Counted from the stretch's first letter, positions 24,464-34,678 are shown. The stretch: 64,000 nt of DNA from JBGLNJ01 sp041300525 (GCA_041300525.1 JBGLNJ010000001.1:2046001-2110000), one strand, 5' to 3'. A program made the numbers and translations. The notes: generated by a model not told the origin, from the letters alone.

Positions 24464-26994
24464 ATGATGTGGATCCCGGGGGCACTCGAGGCAGCCGTGA
24501 GAAGTGTGGATGAGATTGACCGATTGGCGGCAGAAGCGGAGGGTGAGTTAGCCAGGCTCGACATCCGCAGGGCAGAGTTGCTGTCGCAAATCGCTGCGCT
24601 GCAGCGAGAAAAAGCCGCCTTCCTCCAAAGATCGGAAGCTACATGGCAATCCGCCAGTGTGCCACTCGTCACCAACCAGTCTCCCCAGGAGGCGAAAATC
24701 GCTCTCTTCCGCAGCCTGTTTCGAGGGCGCAAAGATGTCTACCCCAAAAGATTCGAGAGTCTGAAAACAGGCAAACAGGGATATCAACCTGTTTGTCGCA
24801 ATGAGTGGGTCAGTGGGATTTGCGAAAAGCCCAGAGTGCGGTGCGATAATTGCGCGCATCGCCAGCTTATGCCGGTCACGGATGATGTTGTGCGAAACCA
24901 TCTTCTGGGGATGGATCTCAATTCAGGCCGCGACTTTACCATTGGCGTCTATCCCATGCTGCCGGACGAGACGTGCTGGTTTCTGGCGGCCGACTTTGAC
25001 AAGACTTCCTGGCAACAAGATGCAGGGGCGTTCCTGGAGACGTGCAAGCTTTTCAATGTGCCAGCCGCGTTGGAGAGATCGCGTTCGGGGAATGGCGGGC
25101 ACACCTGGATATTCTTTTCCGAACCTATTCCAGCGGTGCTGGCACGAAAAATGGGAGCCTTTCTTCTGACGCAGACGATGGAGCGTCGGCCCGAGATCGG
25201 ATTAGATTCCTATGATCGCTTTTTCCCCAGTCAGGACACACTCCCCACAGGCGGTTTTGGTAACCTGATTGCTCTGCCACTCCAAAAGAGGCCACGCGAC
25301 GCAGGGCGCGGTAACAGTCTTTTCCTCGATGAAGGCTTTGTTCCGTATCAAGACCAGTGGGCTTTCCTGTCATCACTCCGTTGCATGAATCGTCGAGAGG
25401 TCGAAACGGTTGTCGGCGAGGCGGAGCGTCAAGGCGAATTCCTGGGGATCCGCCTTCCCGTTACTGATGAACATGACGATCAGCCCTGGACTGCGCCACC
25501 TTCAAGACGGCACAAGGAGCCGCCGGTCATTGGCCCGCTGCCGGAGCAAATTGACCTGGTGCTTGGCAATCAGATCTATGTTCCCAAAGCAAACATCTCG
25601 CCCTCGCTTCGTAACCGTCTGATCCGCCTGGCGGCTTTTCAAAACCCCGAGTTCTACCAGGCCCAGGCCATGCGCTTGTCAACGTTCGGCAAGCCACGCA
25701 TCATCAGTTGCTGTGAGGATTTTCTCAAACACCTGGGATTGCCGCGCGGCTGCCTCGACGAGTTACTCGCGCTGTTCCAATCTCTCAAGGTCAAAGTGGC
25801 ACTCACGGATCAGCGGTTTGCTGGTGCTCCGCTCGAACTCCAATTTCGGGGAAGCCTACGTGCAGAACAACAGCAAGCTGTCGATGCCTTGTTGCAGCAC
25901 GAGACAGGCGTCTTGGCCGCTTCGACCGCGTTTGGCAAAACTGTTGTGGCAGCCTATTTGATCGCTCAGCGCCGGGTGAACACCTGGTCGTGGTTCATCG
26001 CCGCCAACTGCTCGACCAGTGGGTTGCGGCATTGAGCCAATTTCTCGGCCTCGCGCCAAAAGAGATCGGTCAGATTGGAGGCGGCAAACACAAACCGACC
26101 GGGCAGATAGATGTTGCGATGGTTCAAAGCCTGAGCCACAAAGGCGTCGTTGACGACCTTGTGGGCGGCTATGGTCACCTGGTCATTGACGAATGCCACC
26201 ACATCTCGGCTGTCAGTTTTGAGCAAGTGGTCCGGCAGAGCAAGGCCAGATACATCACCGGTTTGTCGGCCACGGTAGCGAGGAAAGATGGGCACCATCC
26301 GATCATTTTCATGCAATGTGGCCCCGTCCGTTATCGAGTGGACGATCGAAGACAGGCTGCAAAGCGGCCTTTTGACCACAAGGTCATCGTTCGTCCAACC
26401 ACCTTTCGCCTCCCATCTCACTTGCAGAACGTGACGGTGCAATCTATTCAGGACGTGTATGCGTTGCTTTCCAGAGATGATGAACGCAATCGGCTCATCG
26501 TTGAAGATGTGGTGGCTGCCGTGGAGGCCAAACGTGTTCCAGTCCTGCTGACTGAGCGACGGGAGCATCTGGAGCTGCTGGCTGGCCTGCTGTCTCAGCG
26601 AATCCAGAATGTTATCGTGATGACGGGGGGCATGGGCAAAAAGCAACGCCAGCGGCTAGCGGAACAAATCGCCAGTATTCCCACGGACCAGCCACGTGTG
26701 ATTGTCGCCACCGGTCGCTACTTGGGTGAGGGGTTTGACGATGATCGGCTGGATACTCTATTCCTGGCTTTGCCCATCTCCTGGCGTGGAACCCTGACCC
26801 AATATGCCGGGCGGCTTCACCGGCTGAACGCAGCCAAGAAAGATGTGATCATCTACGATTACGTGGACTTGCAAGTACCCGTGCTGGCAAAGATGCATGC
26901 GCGGCGGCGCACTGGCTACAAAGCCATCGGCTACGAGATTGTCTTGCCGGAGAAAACGAGTCAAGCGGTTCAACTTTCGTTGGGAAATCTGTGA
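24464..26994 (+). pseudogene. TOTE-type primase-helicase, split by a frameshift near 25980
   Basis: The first frame (24464-26035) has an N-terminal coiled coil (about 20-60) and a Cys-rich segment (CEKPRVRCDNCAHRQLMP). An archaeo-eukaryotic primase domain as in TOTE conflict systems follows (CWFLAADFDK, RSGNGGHTWIFFSEP), then the start of a superfamily 2 helicase with Walker A STAFGKTVVA. After VNT the reading passes to the second frame (to 26994), which carries LVVVHRRQLLDQW, Walker B VIDECHH, TGLSATVARKDG and the C-terminal GRYLGEGFDDDRLDTLFLA and QYAGRLHR motifs. One missing C in the ACCTGG run would restore about 842 residues. It may be a true mutation or a sequencing error. Confidence 0.85.
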
Positions 26995-27019
26995 GCCTGC
27001 TTTTGGATAGGAAGGTGAA

Positions 27020-28783
27020 ATGACCACCATGTCTGGCTTGCCGCAATTGACTGAAGCCGACATCCGCCGCTGGACCGGCGATGAATCATTCAAGCGCGGC
27101 CAGCGATACTTTCATCAGGGAGCGGTTCTCAATCCGCGTTGCGCGGGGATGACGCTCAAAGCACAATGCCAGGGATCGCGTCCTCAGCCGTACCGCGTGC
27201 AAATCACGCTGGAGCCGAAAGGCATTGCGTTCGGTGACTGCACCTGTCCGGTCGGCGGTGGCGGCCATTGCAAACATGCAGCGGCCTTGCTGCTGACCTG
27301 GCTTGAAGATGCCGATGCCTTTGTGAATGTCGAGGACATGGCAACGACATTGGATCGGCGCGGCAAGGCCGAACTGATTGATCTGATCGCCAAGATGGTC
27401 GAGCGTTACCCTGACCTGGAAATGTTGGTCGAGTTGCCGGTGCCCGGTGAAGCTGGCTCGAAACCGATGGATGCCGAGTCCATTCAGCGACAGGTTCGTC
27501 GTATCTTTTCCAGCGCGGGCTACGAGTGGGGCGCAGCTTCAGACGTGGCGTTGGATTTGGGCAACGTGGTGGACGTCGGAGATGGCTATGTTGAGCGGGA
27601 GGACTGGCGCAATGCGGCGGTGGTGTATGAGACCATCATGCGCGAGGTGCTGGATCAGTATCCCTCCATGCACGATGAAGAGGGCGACTTGCACGAGGTC
27701 GTCAACCGATGCGTTGGGGGATTGGGCGAATGTCTGTCCGCAGAAAGTGATTCGGCGCAACGCCAAACCATCTTGCGCGCGTTGTTCGACACCTACGCCT
27801 GGGATGTGAATTTCGGCGGCATTGACATGGGGTATGAAGCACGTGGCATCATTTTGGAGCAGTCCACGCTGGAGGAACGCCGTCAAGTCGCCGGATGGGG
27901 GCGGTCGGCTATGCCATCCGGCGATTCGTGGAGCGACGGTTATCATCGTCAGACTCTGGGGCGCTTTTTGCTTGAGTTGGAGCAAGATGAACTCGATGAC
28001 GAAGCGTTCTTGCGCATCTGTCGCGAGACGAATCGCTGGCAAGACCTGGTGGCACGCCTGTTGGCGCTCAAGCGCGTAGACGAAGCGGCCGAGGTAGCTC
28101 GCTCGGTCGGAGATTACGATTTATTGCAGTTGGCCGACATCTTTGTGAAGCATGAGCAGACTGACCTGGCAACCGACTTGATGCGAGCGCGGGCCAAGAC
28201 CAGTCAAGATACTCGCCTGCCCGAGTGGCTCAAGCAACGCGCGATGGAGCGAGGCGACGCGAGCGAAGCCCTGGCGTGGACACAACAGTTGTTCTGGCAG
28301 CGTCCCTCGTTGGAGGGCTATGAGCAAGTGAAGGCTCGGTCGAAGACGTTGGATACCTGGGAGACTTTTCAAGGCGAGATTCTCGCCCGCCTGTCCAAGC
28401 AAAATCAGCATGCCTTGCTGACCGAGATCTATTTGAAAGAAGGTCAAGTGGATCAGGCACTCGCGTCCGTCAAGCGCGTCGCGGGCGGGGCAAGTGGGCT
28501 GTGGGGATCGTTCCAGTCGCCGCTCTTGATCCGGGTCGCTCAGGCGGCTGAATCCAGCCGCCCGCAGGAATCCATCCGCATCTATGTGGACACGGCCAGA
28601 CAATTGATCCGAGCGCGTGGGCGCGACAACTATACCACGGCCGCGAATCACTTGGCTCGTGTGCGAAAGCTATATCAACGTTTGGGAGAAGACAAGACCT
28701 GGCAAGCGCTCATCGCGGACATTCGGCAACAGAACAGCAGCCTGCGCGCTCTGAAGGAGGAGTTGGGCAAAGTCGGACTGTAG
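27020..28783 (+). CDS. SWIM zinc-finger protein, long form
   Basis: A 587-residue protein. The SWIM motif CTCPVGGGGHCKHAA sits at residues 74-88 (C74, C76, C84, H86), after a strand-rich region. The remaining 450 residues are helical, with TPR-like pairs in the middle and C-terminal parts (EVARSVGDYDLLQLADIFVK, ALASVKRVAGGASGL). SWIM proteins of this type bind nucleic acid or partner proteins; their role in bacteria is poorly defined. It begins 25 bases after the helicase and precedes a second SWIM gene by 35 bases, so one operon is likely. Confidence 0.85.
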   Translation: MTTMSGLPQLTEADIRRWTGDESFKRGQRYFHQGAVLNPRCAGMTLKAQCQGSRPQPYRVQITLEPKGIAFGDCTCPVGGGGHCKHAAALLLTWLEDADAFVNVEDMATTLDRRGKAELIDLIAKMVERYPDLEMLVELPVPGEAGSKPMDAESIQRQVRRIFSSAGYEWGAASDVALDLGNVVDVGDGYVEREDWRNAAVVYETIMREVLDQYPSMHDEEGDLHEVVNRCVGGLGECLSAESDSAQRQTILRALFDTYAWDVNFGGIDMGYEARGIILEQSTLEERRQVAGWGRSAMPSGDSWSDGYHRQTLGRFLLELEQDELDDEAFLRICRETNRWQDLVARLLALKRVDEAAEVARSVGDYDLLQLADIFVKHEQTDLATDLMRARAKTSQDTRLPEWLKQRAMERGDASEALAWTQQLFWQRPSLEGYEQVKARSKTLDTWETFQGEILARLSKQNQHALLTEIYLKEGQVDQALASVKRVAGGASGLWGSFQSPLLIRVAQAAESSRPQESIRIYVDTARQLIRARGRDNYTTAANHLARVRKLYQRLGEDKTWQALIADIRQQNSSLRALKEELGKVGL

Positions 28784-28818
28784 CACGGTTCGTGCCACGC
28801 CAGGCGCGCCGATCAACG

Positions 28819-30197
28819 ATGACTATGAACACTATTCTGACGACCGACCAAATCCTCGCGCTTGCGCCTGATGCCAGTTCTGCCAAAGCCGGTCAAGGCC
28901 TCGCTGCGCCACGCAAGTGGGTAACGCTCGGACGTGACGAGCGATCCGCGTGGGGCGAATGCCAAGGCAGCGCCAGGGAACCCTACCAGGTGCAAATCGA
29001 ATTGAGCGAGCCGGCGTTTCACTGCACGTGCCCCAGCCGCAAATTCCCCTGCAAGCACGCCTTGGGTCTGTTCCTCTTGCTGGCGAATCAGCTGGCTGCC
29101 TTCAAGCAGACCAAGCCGCCTGCGTGGGTGACGGAGTGGCTGTCCAAGCGCGCCGAGCGGGCCGAACGCGCCGAGAAGCGCGCTCAGAAAAAAGCCCAGG
29201 CCGAACCCGTCGCCGATGTGCAGGCGCAAGCCAAACGTGCTGCCGCGCGCGAAGACAAAATCACCGCCGGATTGACCGAGTTGGAACTCTGGCTGGCCGA
29301 TTTGATGCGACAGGGCTTGGCTTCCGCGCAAGCGCAGCCTGCCAAATTCTGGGAGACGATGGCGGCCCGCATGGTGGACGCGCAAGCGCCCGGCCTGGCG
29401 CGGCAACTGCGCGAGATGGACGGCCTGGCTTCTTCCGGCGAAGGCTGGCAGGCGCGGTTGTTGGAGCGGCTCGGTCGCCTGCACTTGCTCATCGAAGGGT
29501 ACAAACACGTCGAGATGCTCGCGCCTGAAACGCAGGCCGATGTCCGCACGCTCATGGGCTGGACGCAGGATCAGGACAAGCTGCTGGCCAAGCCTGGCTT
29601 GCGCGACGAGTGGCTGGTGCTGGGCCAACGTGCCGAAGACGAAGAGCGGATGCGCGTTCAACGAACGTGGCTGTGGGGATGCGGGGCGGCTACTGCCGCG
29701 CCTGGTCGCGCGGCACTCATTTTGGATTTTGCCATCGGCAAACAGCCCCTCGACGTGAGCCTGGTGCCCGGCACGGCCCTCGACGCCGAGTTGGTGTTCT
29801 TTCCTGGCAACTATCCGCTACGCGCGCTGATCAAGACACGGCATGGCGCGCCTGTACCAGGCGCGCCCGCTCCGCTCGACGGGCTGCCAGGATATGCCAA
29901 CATCTCTGCCGCCATGGCGGCCTATGCGGAAGCACTTGGCCGCTATCCCTGGCTTGAGCGATTCCCGCTGGCGCTGCAAGCCGTGGTTCCGCTTCGACGC
30001 GAGTCGGGCTGGTTTATGCGCGATGCAGATGGGGCACATGCCCTGCCGCTCGATCCACACTTTGAAGAACAGTGGCCCTTGATGGCCCTGAGCGGCGGCC
30101 ATCCAATCAACGTGTTTGGCGAATGGAACGGCGAGCACCTGTTGCCGCTCAGCGTGTGGACTGATGGACGATTCGTGTGCCTGGCGGGAGTGGGGAC

Positions 30198-30201
<4 letters not shown>
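28819..30201 (+). CDS. SWIM zinc-finger protein, short form
   Basis: A 460-residue protein with SWIM motif FHCTCPSRKFPCKHALGL (C69, C71, C78, H80). A Lys/Ala/Glu-rich coiled coil (ERAEKRAQKKAQAEPVAD) follows, then a long domain without a motif I recognise. Proteins of this size commonly sit directly before a DUF5691 gene, as here, and in many genomes next to MoxR-type ATPase and VWA genes (absent here). Its TGA overlaps the GTG of the next gene. The ATG at 28819 is preferred over 28792 because the earlier residues are untypical. Confidence 0.82.
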
Positions 30202-30907
<706 letters not shown>

Positions 30908-30964
30908 TGGCTAGTTGTCAGTGGACAGTGCCCCGCTGTTTCTGCATAGTCAGGATGACCAGTT

Positions 30965-31342
30965 ATGGGAGACACGTGCGAGTGGCATCTGTGCGGCAAA
31001 CCACTGACGGGTCGCCGTCGGCGCTTTTGCAGCCACAAGTGCAAGAACAAGTATTATGTGACGCAGCGCAGAAAATCGCTCAAGGAAATGGCCGTCAAAT
31101 ACAAAGGCGGCAAGTGTGCCCTGTGCGGATATGACCGATGTCTGGACGCACTGTCGTTCCACCACGCCGGTGAGAAAGAATTCGGGATCGGCGCCAAGGG
31201 TTACACGCGATCTTGGGAAAAGGTCAAGGTTGAACTGGACGAATGTATCTTGGTCTGCCACAACTGCCACGCAGAAATTCATGCGGGTCTGCATCCTGAA
31301 TTTGACGACTCACACAACTTCGGGTATAATCCCGCCCGCTGA
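30965..31342 (+). CDS. Free-standing HNH endonuclease with N-terminal zinc finger
   Basis: A 125-residue protein. An N-terminal treble-clef-like finger (CEWHLCGKPL, CSHKCKNKYYVTQRRK) is followed by an HNH core: CALCGYDRCLDALSFHH, then LDECILVCHNCHAEIHAG. Both zinc Cys pairs and the HH/N/H catalytic residues are present. Such proteins nick or cut DNA and are often mobile. It ends four bases before a tRNA that carries a group I intron, and its 3' end contains the tRNA promoter. Complete and plausibly active. Confidence 0.85.
   Translation: MGDTCEWHLCGKPLTGRRRRFCSHKCKNKYYVTQRRKSLKEMAVKYKGGKCALCGYDRCLDALSFHHAGEKEFGIGAKGYTRSWEKVKVELDECILVCHNCHAEIHAGLHPEFDDSHNFGYNPAR
31302..31330 (+). promoter_or_regulatory. 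Promoter of the tRNA-Asn gene
   Basis: TTGACG (31302-31307), 17 bases, TATAAT (31325-31330). It lies inside the HNH coding end and would start transcription about nine bases before the tRNA 5' end. Confidence 0.8.
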
Positions 31343-31345
31343 CAT

Positions 31346-31666
31346 TCCTCGGTAGCTCAATAGGCAGAGCAATCGGCTGTAAAAATTGCAGCGCTGTTCG
31401 GTAACGGGCAGTGGAAAATCGGGTGAATTCAGGAAAGCCGCAGCACATGAGGGTGGCGGGAATCCTGAGCCAAGCCAGGCGATGGGCAAAAGGATGGCCG
31501 CCTGGAAGGTGCAGAGACTAGGGGATGAGTGGCCCGGCAATAAGCCCCGGCAGCGCCCGACATCCCATCCGGCTTTAGCCGGAGGATGATGAGATAGTCC
31601 ATTCCTTGTGGAAACACAAGGGCCAATGTAACCGATGGGTTCCTGGTTCGAGTCCAGGCCGAGGAG
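31346..31666 (+). tRNA. tRNA-Asn(GUU), interrupted by a group I intron
   Basis: Exons 31346-31380 and 31629-31666 join to a 73-nt class I tRNA. The acceptor stem is TCCTCGG/CCGAGGA and the D arm GCTC/GAGC. The anticodon stem is ATCGG/CCGAT with a CTGTTAA loop (anticodon GTT), and the T arm CCTGG-TTCGAGT-CCAGG. The discriminator base is G. The following bases are CTA, so CCA is not encoded. The TCCTC start and GAGGAG end are usual for bacterial tRNA-Asn. Reading without the intron boundary rule would give GTA (Tyr), but a class I tRNA with a 5-nt variable loop is not bacterial tRNA-Tyr. Confidence 0.93.
31381..31628 (+). ncRNA. Group I (IC3-like) self-splicing intron in the tRNA-Asn anticodon loop
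   Basis: A 248-nt intron with no open frame. P1 forms between exon GCUGU and the internal guide GCAGC (31388-31392) with the U.G pair at the 5' splice site; the intron ends in G. P3 pairs TCGGG (about 31419) with CCCGA. The P4 strands are TTCAGG and CCTGAG. The conserved core AATCCTGAGCCAAGCC and GGTGCAGAGACTA are as in cyanobacterial tRNA-Leu introns. P7 pairs GACTA with TAGTC, P8 is ATCCGGCT/AGCCGGAGGAT, and P9 is CCTTGTG-GAAA-CACAAGG with a GNRA loop. It requires guanosine to splice; insertion is between U35 and U36. Confidence 0.93.
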
Positions 31667-31751
31667 CTAGCACGAAAAGGGAAGGGCGACCTTCTCTTTT
31701 TTGTTCCATGCTTCCCGCATCTTGCTTCTCGCGTCCTGCGCTCCACGCGCC

Positions 31752-31780
31752 TTGCCGCCATTGCGCTTCGGGCTTATAAT
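31752..31780 (+). promoter_or_regulatory. Promoter of the MFS gene at 31823
   Basis: TTGCCG (31752-31757), 17 bases, TATAAT (31775-31780). The 86 bases before it, after the tRNA, hold an AAAAGGGAAGGGCGACCTTCTCTTTTTT hairpin-plus-T-run (about 31675-31704) that fits a tRNA terminator. Confidence 0.7.
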
Positions 31781-31822
31781 CGCCTCACTTCTCAATTCTG
31801 CGAAAGGTCTCTCTCTATTCGT

Positions 31823-33148
31823 ATGGCTTCACCTCAATCGTCGGCGGTGGCGGAAGCGGGGCTGCGTTGGCCCGCGACTTTTCGCGCGCTGCGCCATCGC
31901 AACTTTCGGCTATGGTTCATTGGACAGGGCACGTCGAACATTGGCACCTGGATGCAGTGGATGGCCCAACAAGTGCTCATCTACCGGCTGACCCACTCGG
32001 CGGCTGCGCTGGGCATGGTCAATTTTGTCGCCATCGTGCCGCTCGTGCCGCTGGCGCTGTGGGGCGGCTCGATCTCGGATCGTTTCCCCAAGCGGACGGT
32101 GATTCTTATCACGCAGACCCTCATGCTCGCCCAGGCGCTTATCCTGGCGGCGCTTACCTGGACCGGCGTCGTTCAGGTCTGGCACGTCTACGTGCTGGCG
32201 TTTCTGCTGGGCGCGGCCAACGCGGTGGATATGCCGGCGCGCCAGGCCTTTACCGTGGACATGGTCGAGGGCAAAAAAGACCTGACGAATGCCATCGGGC
32301 TGAACTCGGCCATGTTCAACGGCGCGCGCGCGATCGGCCCGGCGCTGGCGGGGTTGGCTGTCGCGGCGACTGGCGAGGGGACGGCGTTCTTTCTCAACGG
32401 CTTGAGCTTTGTGGCTGTCATTATCTGCTTGCTGATGATGCGCAACCTGCCACAGCCCTCGCGCCCGCGCAATGGCAATGGCCTGAAATCGCACATGGCC
32501 GAAGGGGTGCGCTTTGTGTTCAAGCAGCAGGCTATCCTGGTGTTAATGAGTTTGATCGCAGTGAGCGCGTTCCTTTCGATGCCGTACAACACGCTGATGC
32601 CGGTGTTTGCCAACGTCGTGCTCAAGAACAGCGCGCTGCCCGTGGTGACGTTGTTGTGTGGCGGCGCTCATCCGCTGATGCGCTGCCAGGCCCCGGAGGC
32701 GTTGCCGTTGGGAATCTTGTTGACGGCGGTGGGCATTGGCGCAGTGGCGGGCGCGCTGCTGGTGGCTTCGTTGCCGGAGACTGCCCGGCGAGGACGGATG
32801 CTCACGGCGGGCAACCTGGTCTTTCCGTTGACGCTCTTGTTCTTTGCGGCGTCGCGCTCGTTTGTGCTTTCGTTGGCGCTGATGGTCCTGGCGGGTATCA
32901 GCTTTGTGTGGCAAAATGCGCTGGCGAACACGTTGTTGCAGATCGTCACGCCCGACGAGTTGCGCGGGCGCGTGATGAGCCTATACTCTTTGACGTTCCA
33001 GGGGATGATGCGTGTGGGCGGCTTGCAAGCCGGGCTGGTGGCCGATTGGATCGGCGCGCCGCTGTCGGTGGGAATCGGCGCGGCCATCTCGCTGGCGTAT
33101 GGGTTGTTCGTCGCTGTGCGGTTCCCCAAAGTGCGCGAGACGGCGTAG
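31823..33148 (+). CDS. MFS exporter, EntS/enterobactin-exporter-like
   Basis: A 441-residue inner-membrane transporter with about 12 helices. The opening FRALRHRNFRLWFIGQGTSN and WMQWMAQQVLIYRLTHSA are typical of the EntS-like MFS branch. The cytoplasmic loop 2-3 motif is WGGSISDRFPKRTVI, the loop 8-9 region is polar, and TPDELRGRVMSLYSLTFQG is the conserved C-terminal motif. The substrate is unknown (siderophore or drug class). It is the first gene of a rightward run and has its own promoter. Confidence 0.88.
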   Translation: MASPQSSAVAEAGLRWPATFRALRHRNFRLWFIGQGTSNIGTWMQWMAQQVLIYRLTHSAAALGMVNFVAIVPLVPLALWGGSISDRFPKRTVILITQTLMLAQALILAALTWTGVVQVWHVYVLAFLLGAANAVDMPARQAFTVDMVEGKKDLTNAIGLNSAMFNGARAIGPALAGLAVAATGEGTAFFLNGLSFVAVIICLLMMRNLPQPSRPRNGNGLKSHMAEGVRFVFKQQAILVLMSLIAVSAFLSMPYNTLMPVFANVVLKNSALPVVTLLCGGAHPLMRCQAPEALPLGILLTAVGIGAVAGALLVASLPETARRGRMLTAGNLVFPLTLLFFAASRSFVLSLALMVLAGISFVWQNALANTLLQIVTPDELRGRVMSLYSLTFQGMMRVGGLQAGLVADWIGAPLSVGIGAAISLAYGLFVAVRFPKVRETA

Positions 33149-33170
33149 GACAAGTTGCCAACTTGTCCTA
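33146..33170. repeat. Palindrome TAGGACAAGTT-gcc-AACTTGTCCTA
   Basis: A perfect 11-bp stem with a 3-base loop whose left arm begins with the stop codon of the MFS gene. This GTAGGACAAGTTGGCAACTTGTCCTAC-like palindrome is a widespread intergenic repeat type. It may weaken read-through into the ABC gene 17 bases on. Confidence 0.75.
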
Positions 33171-33186
33171 CTGAGACGGAGCAGTC

Positions 33187-33948
33187 ATGAGCGATACCTT
33201 GATCAAGACGATCAGCCTCGTCAAGCGTTTTGGCGACAAGCTGGCCGTGAACAGCGTGAACTTGGACGTGCATGGCGGCGAGATTTTTGGCTTCCTCGGC
33301 CCCAATGGCGCGGGCAAGACGACGACGATCAAAATAATCTGCGGCCTTTTGCGCCCCACGGCAGGCTCCGCGTTCGTGGGCGGGTTTGACATCCAGCAGC
33401 AGCCCATCGCGGCCAAGTCCATCTTGGGCTATGTCCCCGACGAGCCGATGCTGTATGAAAAATTGTCCGCGCGCGAGTTCTTGAGCTTTGTGGCTGACTT
33501 GTATAACGTGCCTCCGCAGCAGGCCGAACGTCGCGCACAAGAACTGCTCAAGCTGCTCGATCTCACCAGCGACGCCGATAACCTCATCGAGGGGTTTTCA
33601 CACGGGATGCGCCAAAAGACGGCGATTGCCGGCGCGCTGATGCACGACCCGCGCGTGTTGGTATTGGACGAGCCGACCGTCGGACTCGATCCCAAATCGG
33701 CGCGGTTCATCAAAGATATCCTGCGCCAACTGGCCGAGCGGGGCGCGGCGGTGTTTTTGTCCACGCATATTCTGGAAATTGCTGAACGGATGTGCGACCG
33801 CATCGGCATCATTGACTACGGCAACCTGATCGCCGTGGGGACTGTTGAACAGCTTCGCGCCGGGCGGGCCGACCAGAGCCTTGAGGATATTTTCCTTTCG
33901 CTCACGGGCGGGGCCGAGTATGCAGAGATTGCGCAGGTGTTGGCGTGA
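33187..33948 (+). CDS. ABC-2 type transporter ATP-binding protein
   Basis: A 253-residue cytoplasmic ATPase. Walker A GPNGAGKTTT at about 37-46, the Q-loop near DEPMLYEKL, a degenerate signature FSHGMRQK, Walker B VLVLDEPTVGLD and the switch His in STHILEIAERM. The YVPDEPMLYEKLSAREFLSF pattern is that of ABC-2 exporters. The likely membrane partner is at 34679; the toxin-antitoxin pair separates them. The substrate is unknown. Confidence 0.9.
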   Translation: MSDTLIKTISLVKRFGDKLAVNSVNLDVHGGEIFGFLGPNGAGKTTTIKIICGLLRPTAGSAFVGGFDIQQQPIAAKSILGYVPDEPMLYEKLSAREFLSFVADLYNVPPQQAERRAQELLKLLDLTSDADNLIEGFSHGMRQKTAIAGALMHDPRVLVLDEPTVGLDPKSARFIKDILRQLAERGAAVFLSTHILEIAERMCDRIGIIDYGNLIAVGTVEQLRAGRADQSLEDIFLSLTGGAEYAEIAQVLA

Positions 33949-34007
33949 GGCAGGCGGCAAGACGCTCGGAGCGCGATATGCAGGCTGCTGGTTAGGAGGA
34001 AAGCGTT

Positions 34008-34316
34008 ATGGAGGCCGTGTCTATTGGACATATCGAAATCATGCCGGAGGTGTGTGGGGGAAAGCCGCACATTGCCGGACATCGCATTACGGTACAACAC
34101 ATTGTCGTCTGGCACGAGCGGATGGGCCAGGGGCCGGACGAGATTGCAACTGAGCATGGCCTCACACTCAGTGAGGTGTATGCTGCGTTGGCTTACTATC
34201 ATGACCATCGTGCTGAGATTGATGCTTCCATCCATGCCGACGAGTCATTCGTAACCGAGTTGCGCCGCCAGACACCCTCCAAGATTGTGGAGAGGCTCCT
34301 TGGCCGAGCAAATTAG
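34008..34316 (+). CDS. DUF433 antitoxin
   Basis: A 102-residue DUF433 protein with the helix-turn-helix core IEIMPEVCGGKPHIAGHRIT, VQHIVVWHERMGQGPDEIA and LTLSEVYAALAYYHDH. These are the DNA-binding antitoxins of DUF433/DUF5615 modules. GGAGG lies nine bases upstream of the ATG. Its 3' end overlaps the toxin start by 17 bases, the usual coupling. It should repress its own operon. Confidence 0.88.
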   Translation: MEAVSIGHIEIMPEVCGGKPHIAGHRITVQHIVVWHERMGQGPDEIATEHGLTLSEVYAALAYYHDHRAEIDASIHADESFVTELRRQTPSKIVERLLGRAN

Positions 34317-34635
34317 GTTCTACCTGGATGAGCACGTTCCGGCTGCTGTGACCGAAGGATTGCGCCGTCGAGGAGTGGACGTGCTCACGGTTCAAGAAGC
34401 TGGGATGCGTTCGGTAAGTGACGACAACCAGCTTGCCTTGGCGCTGTCGCAAGGGCGAGTCATTTTTACCCAGGATGCTGACTTTTTGCGAATGCATACG
34501 GCGGGTGCGCATCATGCTGGCATGGTATACGCCCAGCAACATACGGCGGTCGGCGAGATGATTCGCGGGCTGATGTTGATTGTGGAAGTGTTGGGGCCTG
34601 CCGACATGATTGATCACATCGAATATGTCGGATGA
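34300..34635 (+). CDS. DUF5615 (PIN-like/Mut7-C) toxin
   Basis: An approximately 111-residue PIN-like nuclease. The N-terminal FYLDEHVPAAVTEGLRRRGV carries the first acidic pair. GVDVLTVQEAGMRSVSDDNQ and VIFTQDADFLRM supply the remaining acidic residues. This family is the presumed RNase toxin paired with DUF433. I choose the TTG at 34300 (GGAG eight bases before it, giving LAEQIRFYLDEH) over the GTG at 34285. The module sits inside an ABC transporter operon in the same direction. Confidence 0.85.
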   Translation: MAEQIRFYLDEHVPAAVTEGLRRRGVDVLTVQEAGMRSVSDDNQLALALSQGRVIFTQDADFLRMHTAGAHHAGMVYAQQHTAVGEMIRGLMLIVEVLGPADMIDHIEYVG

Positions 34636-34678
34636 ACTGTGCCGGGTCGTCAACGGCCGTATGAGGTAACGTCGTGCG

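Noticed and set aside
31346..31666. tRNA-Tyr(GUA) reading of the split tRNA
   Set aside because: It needs the intron to begin after ...CTGTAA, breaks the U.G rule and terminal G, and gives a class I tRNA-Tyr, which is not bacterial.
31867..33174. 435-codon plus-strand frame inside the MFS gene
   Set aside because: Out-of-frame shadow of the MFS exporter, which has all the motifs.
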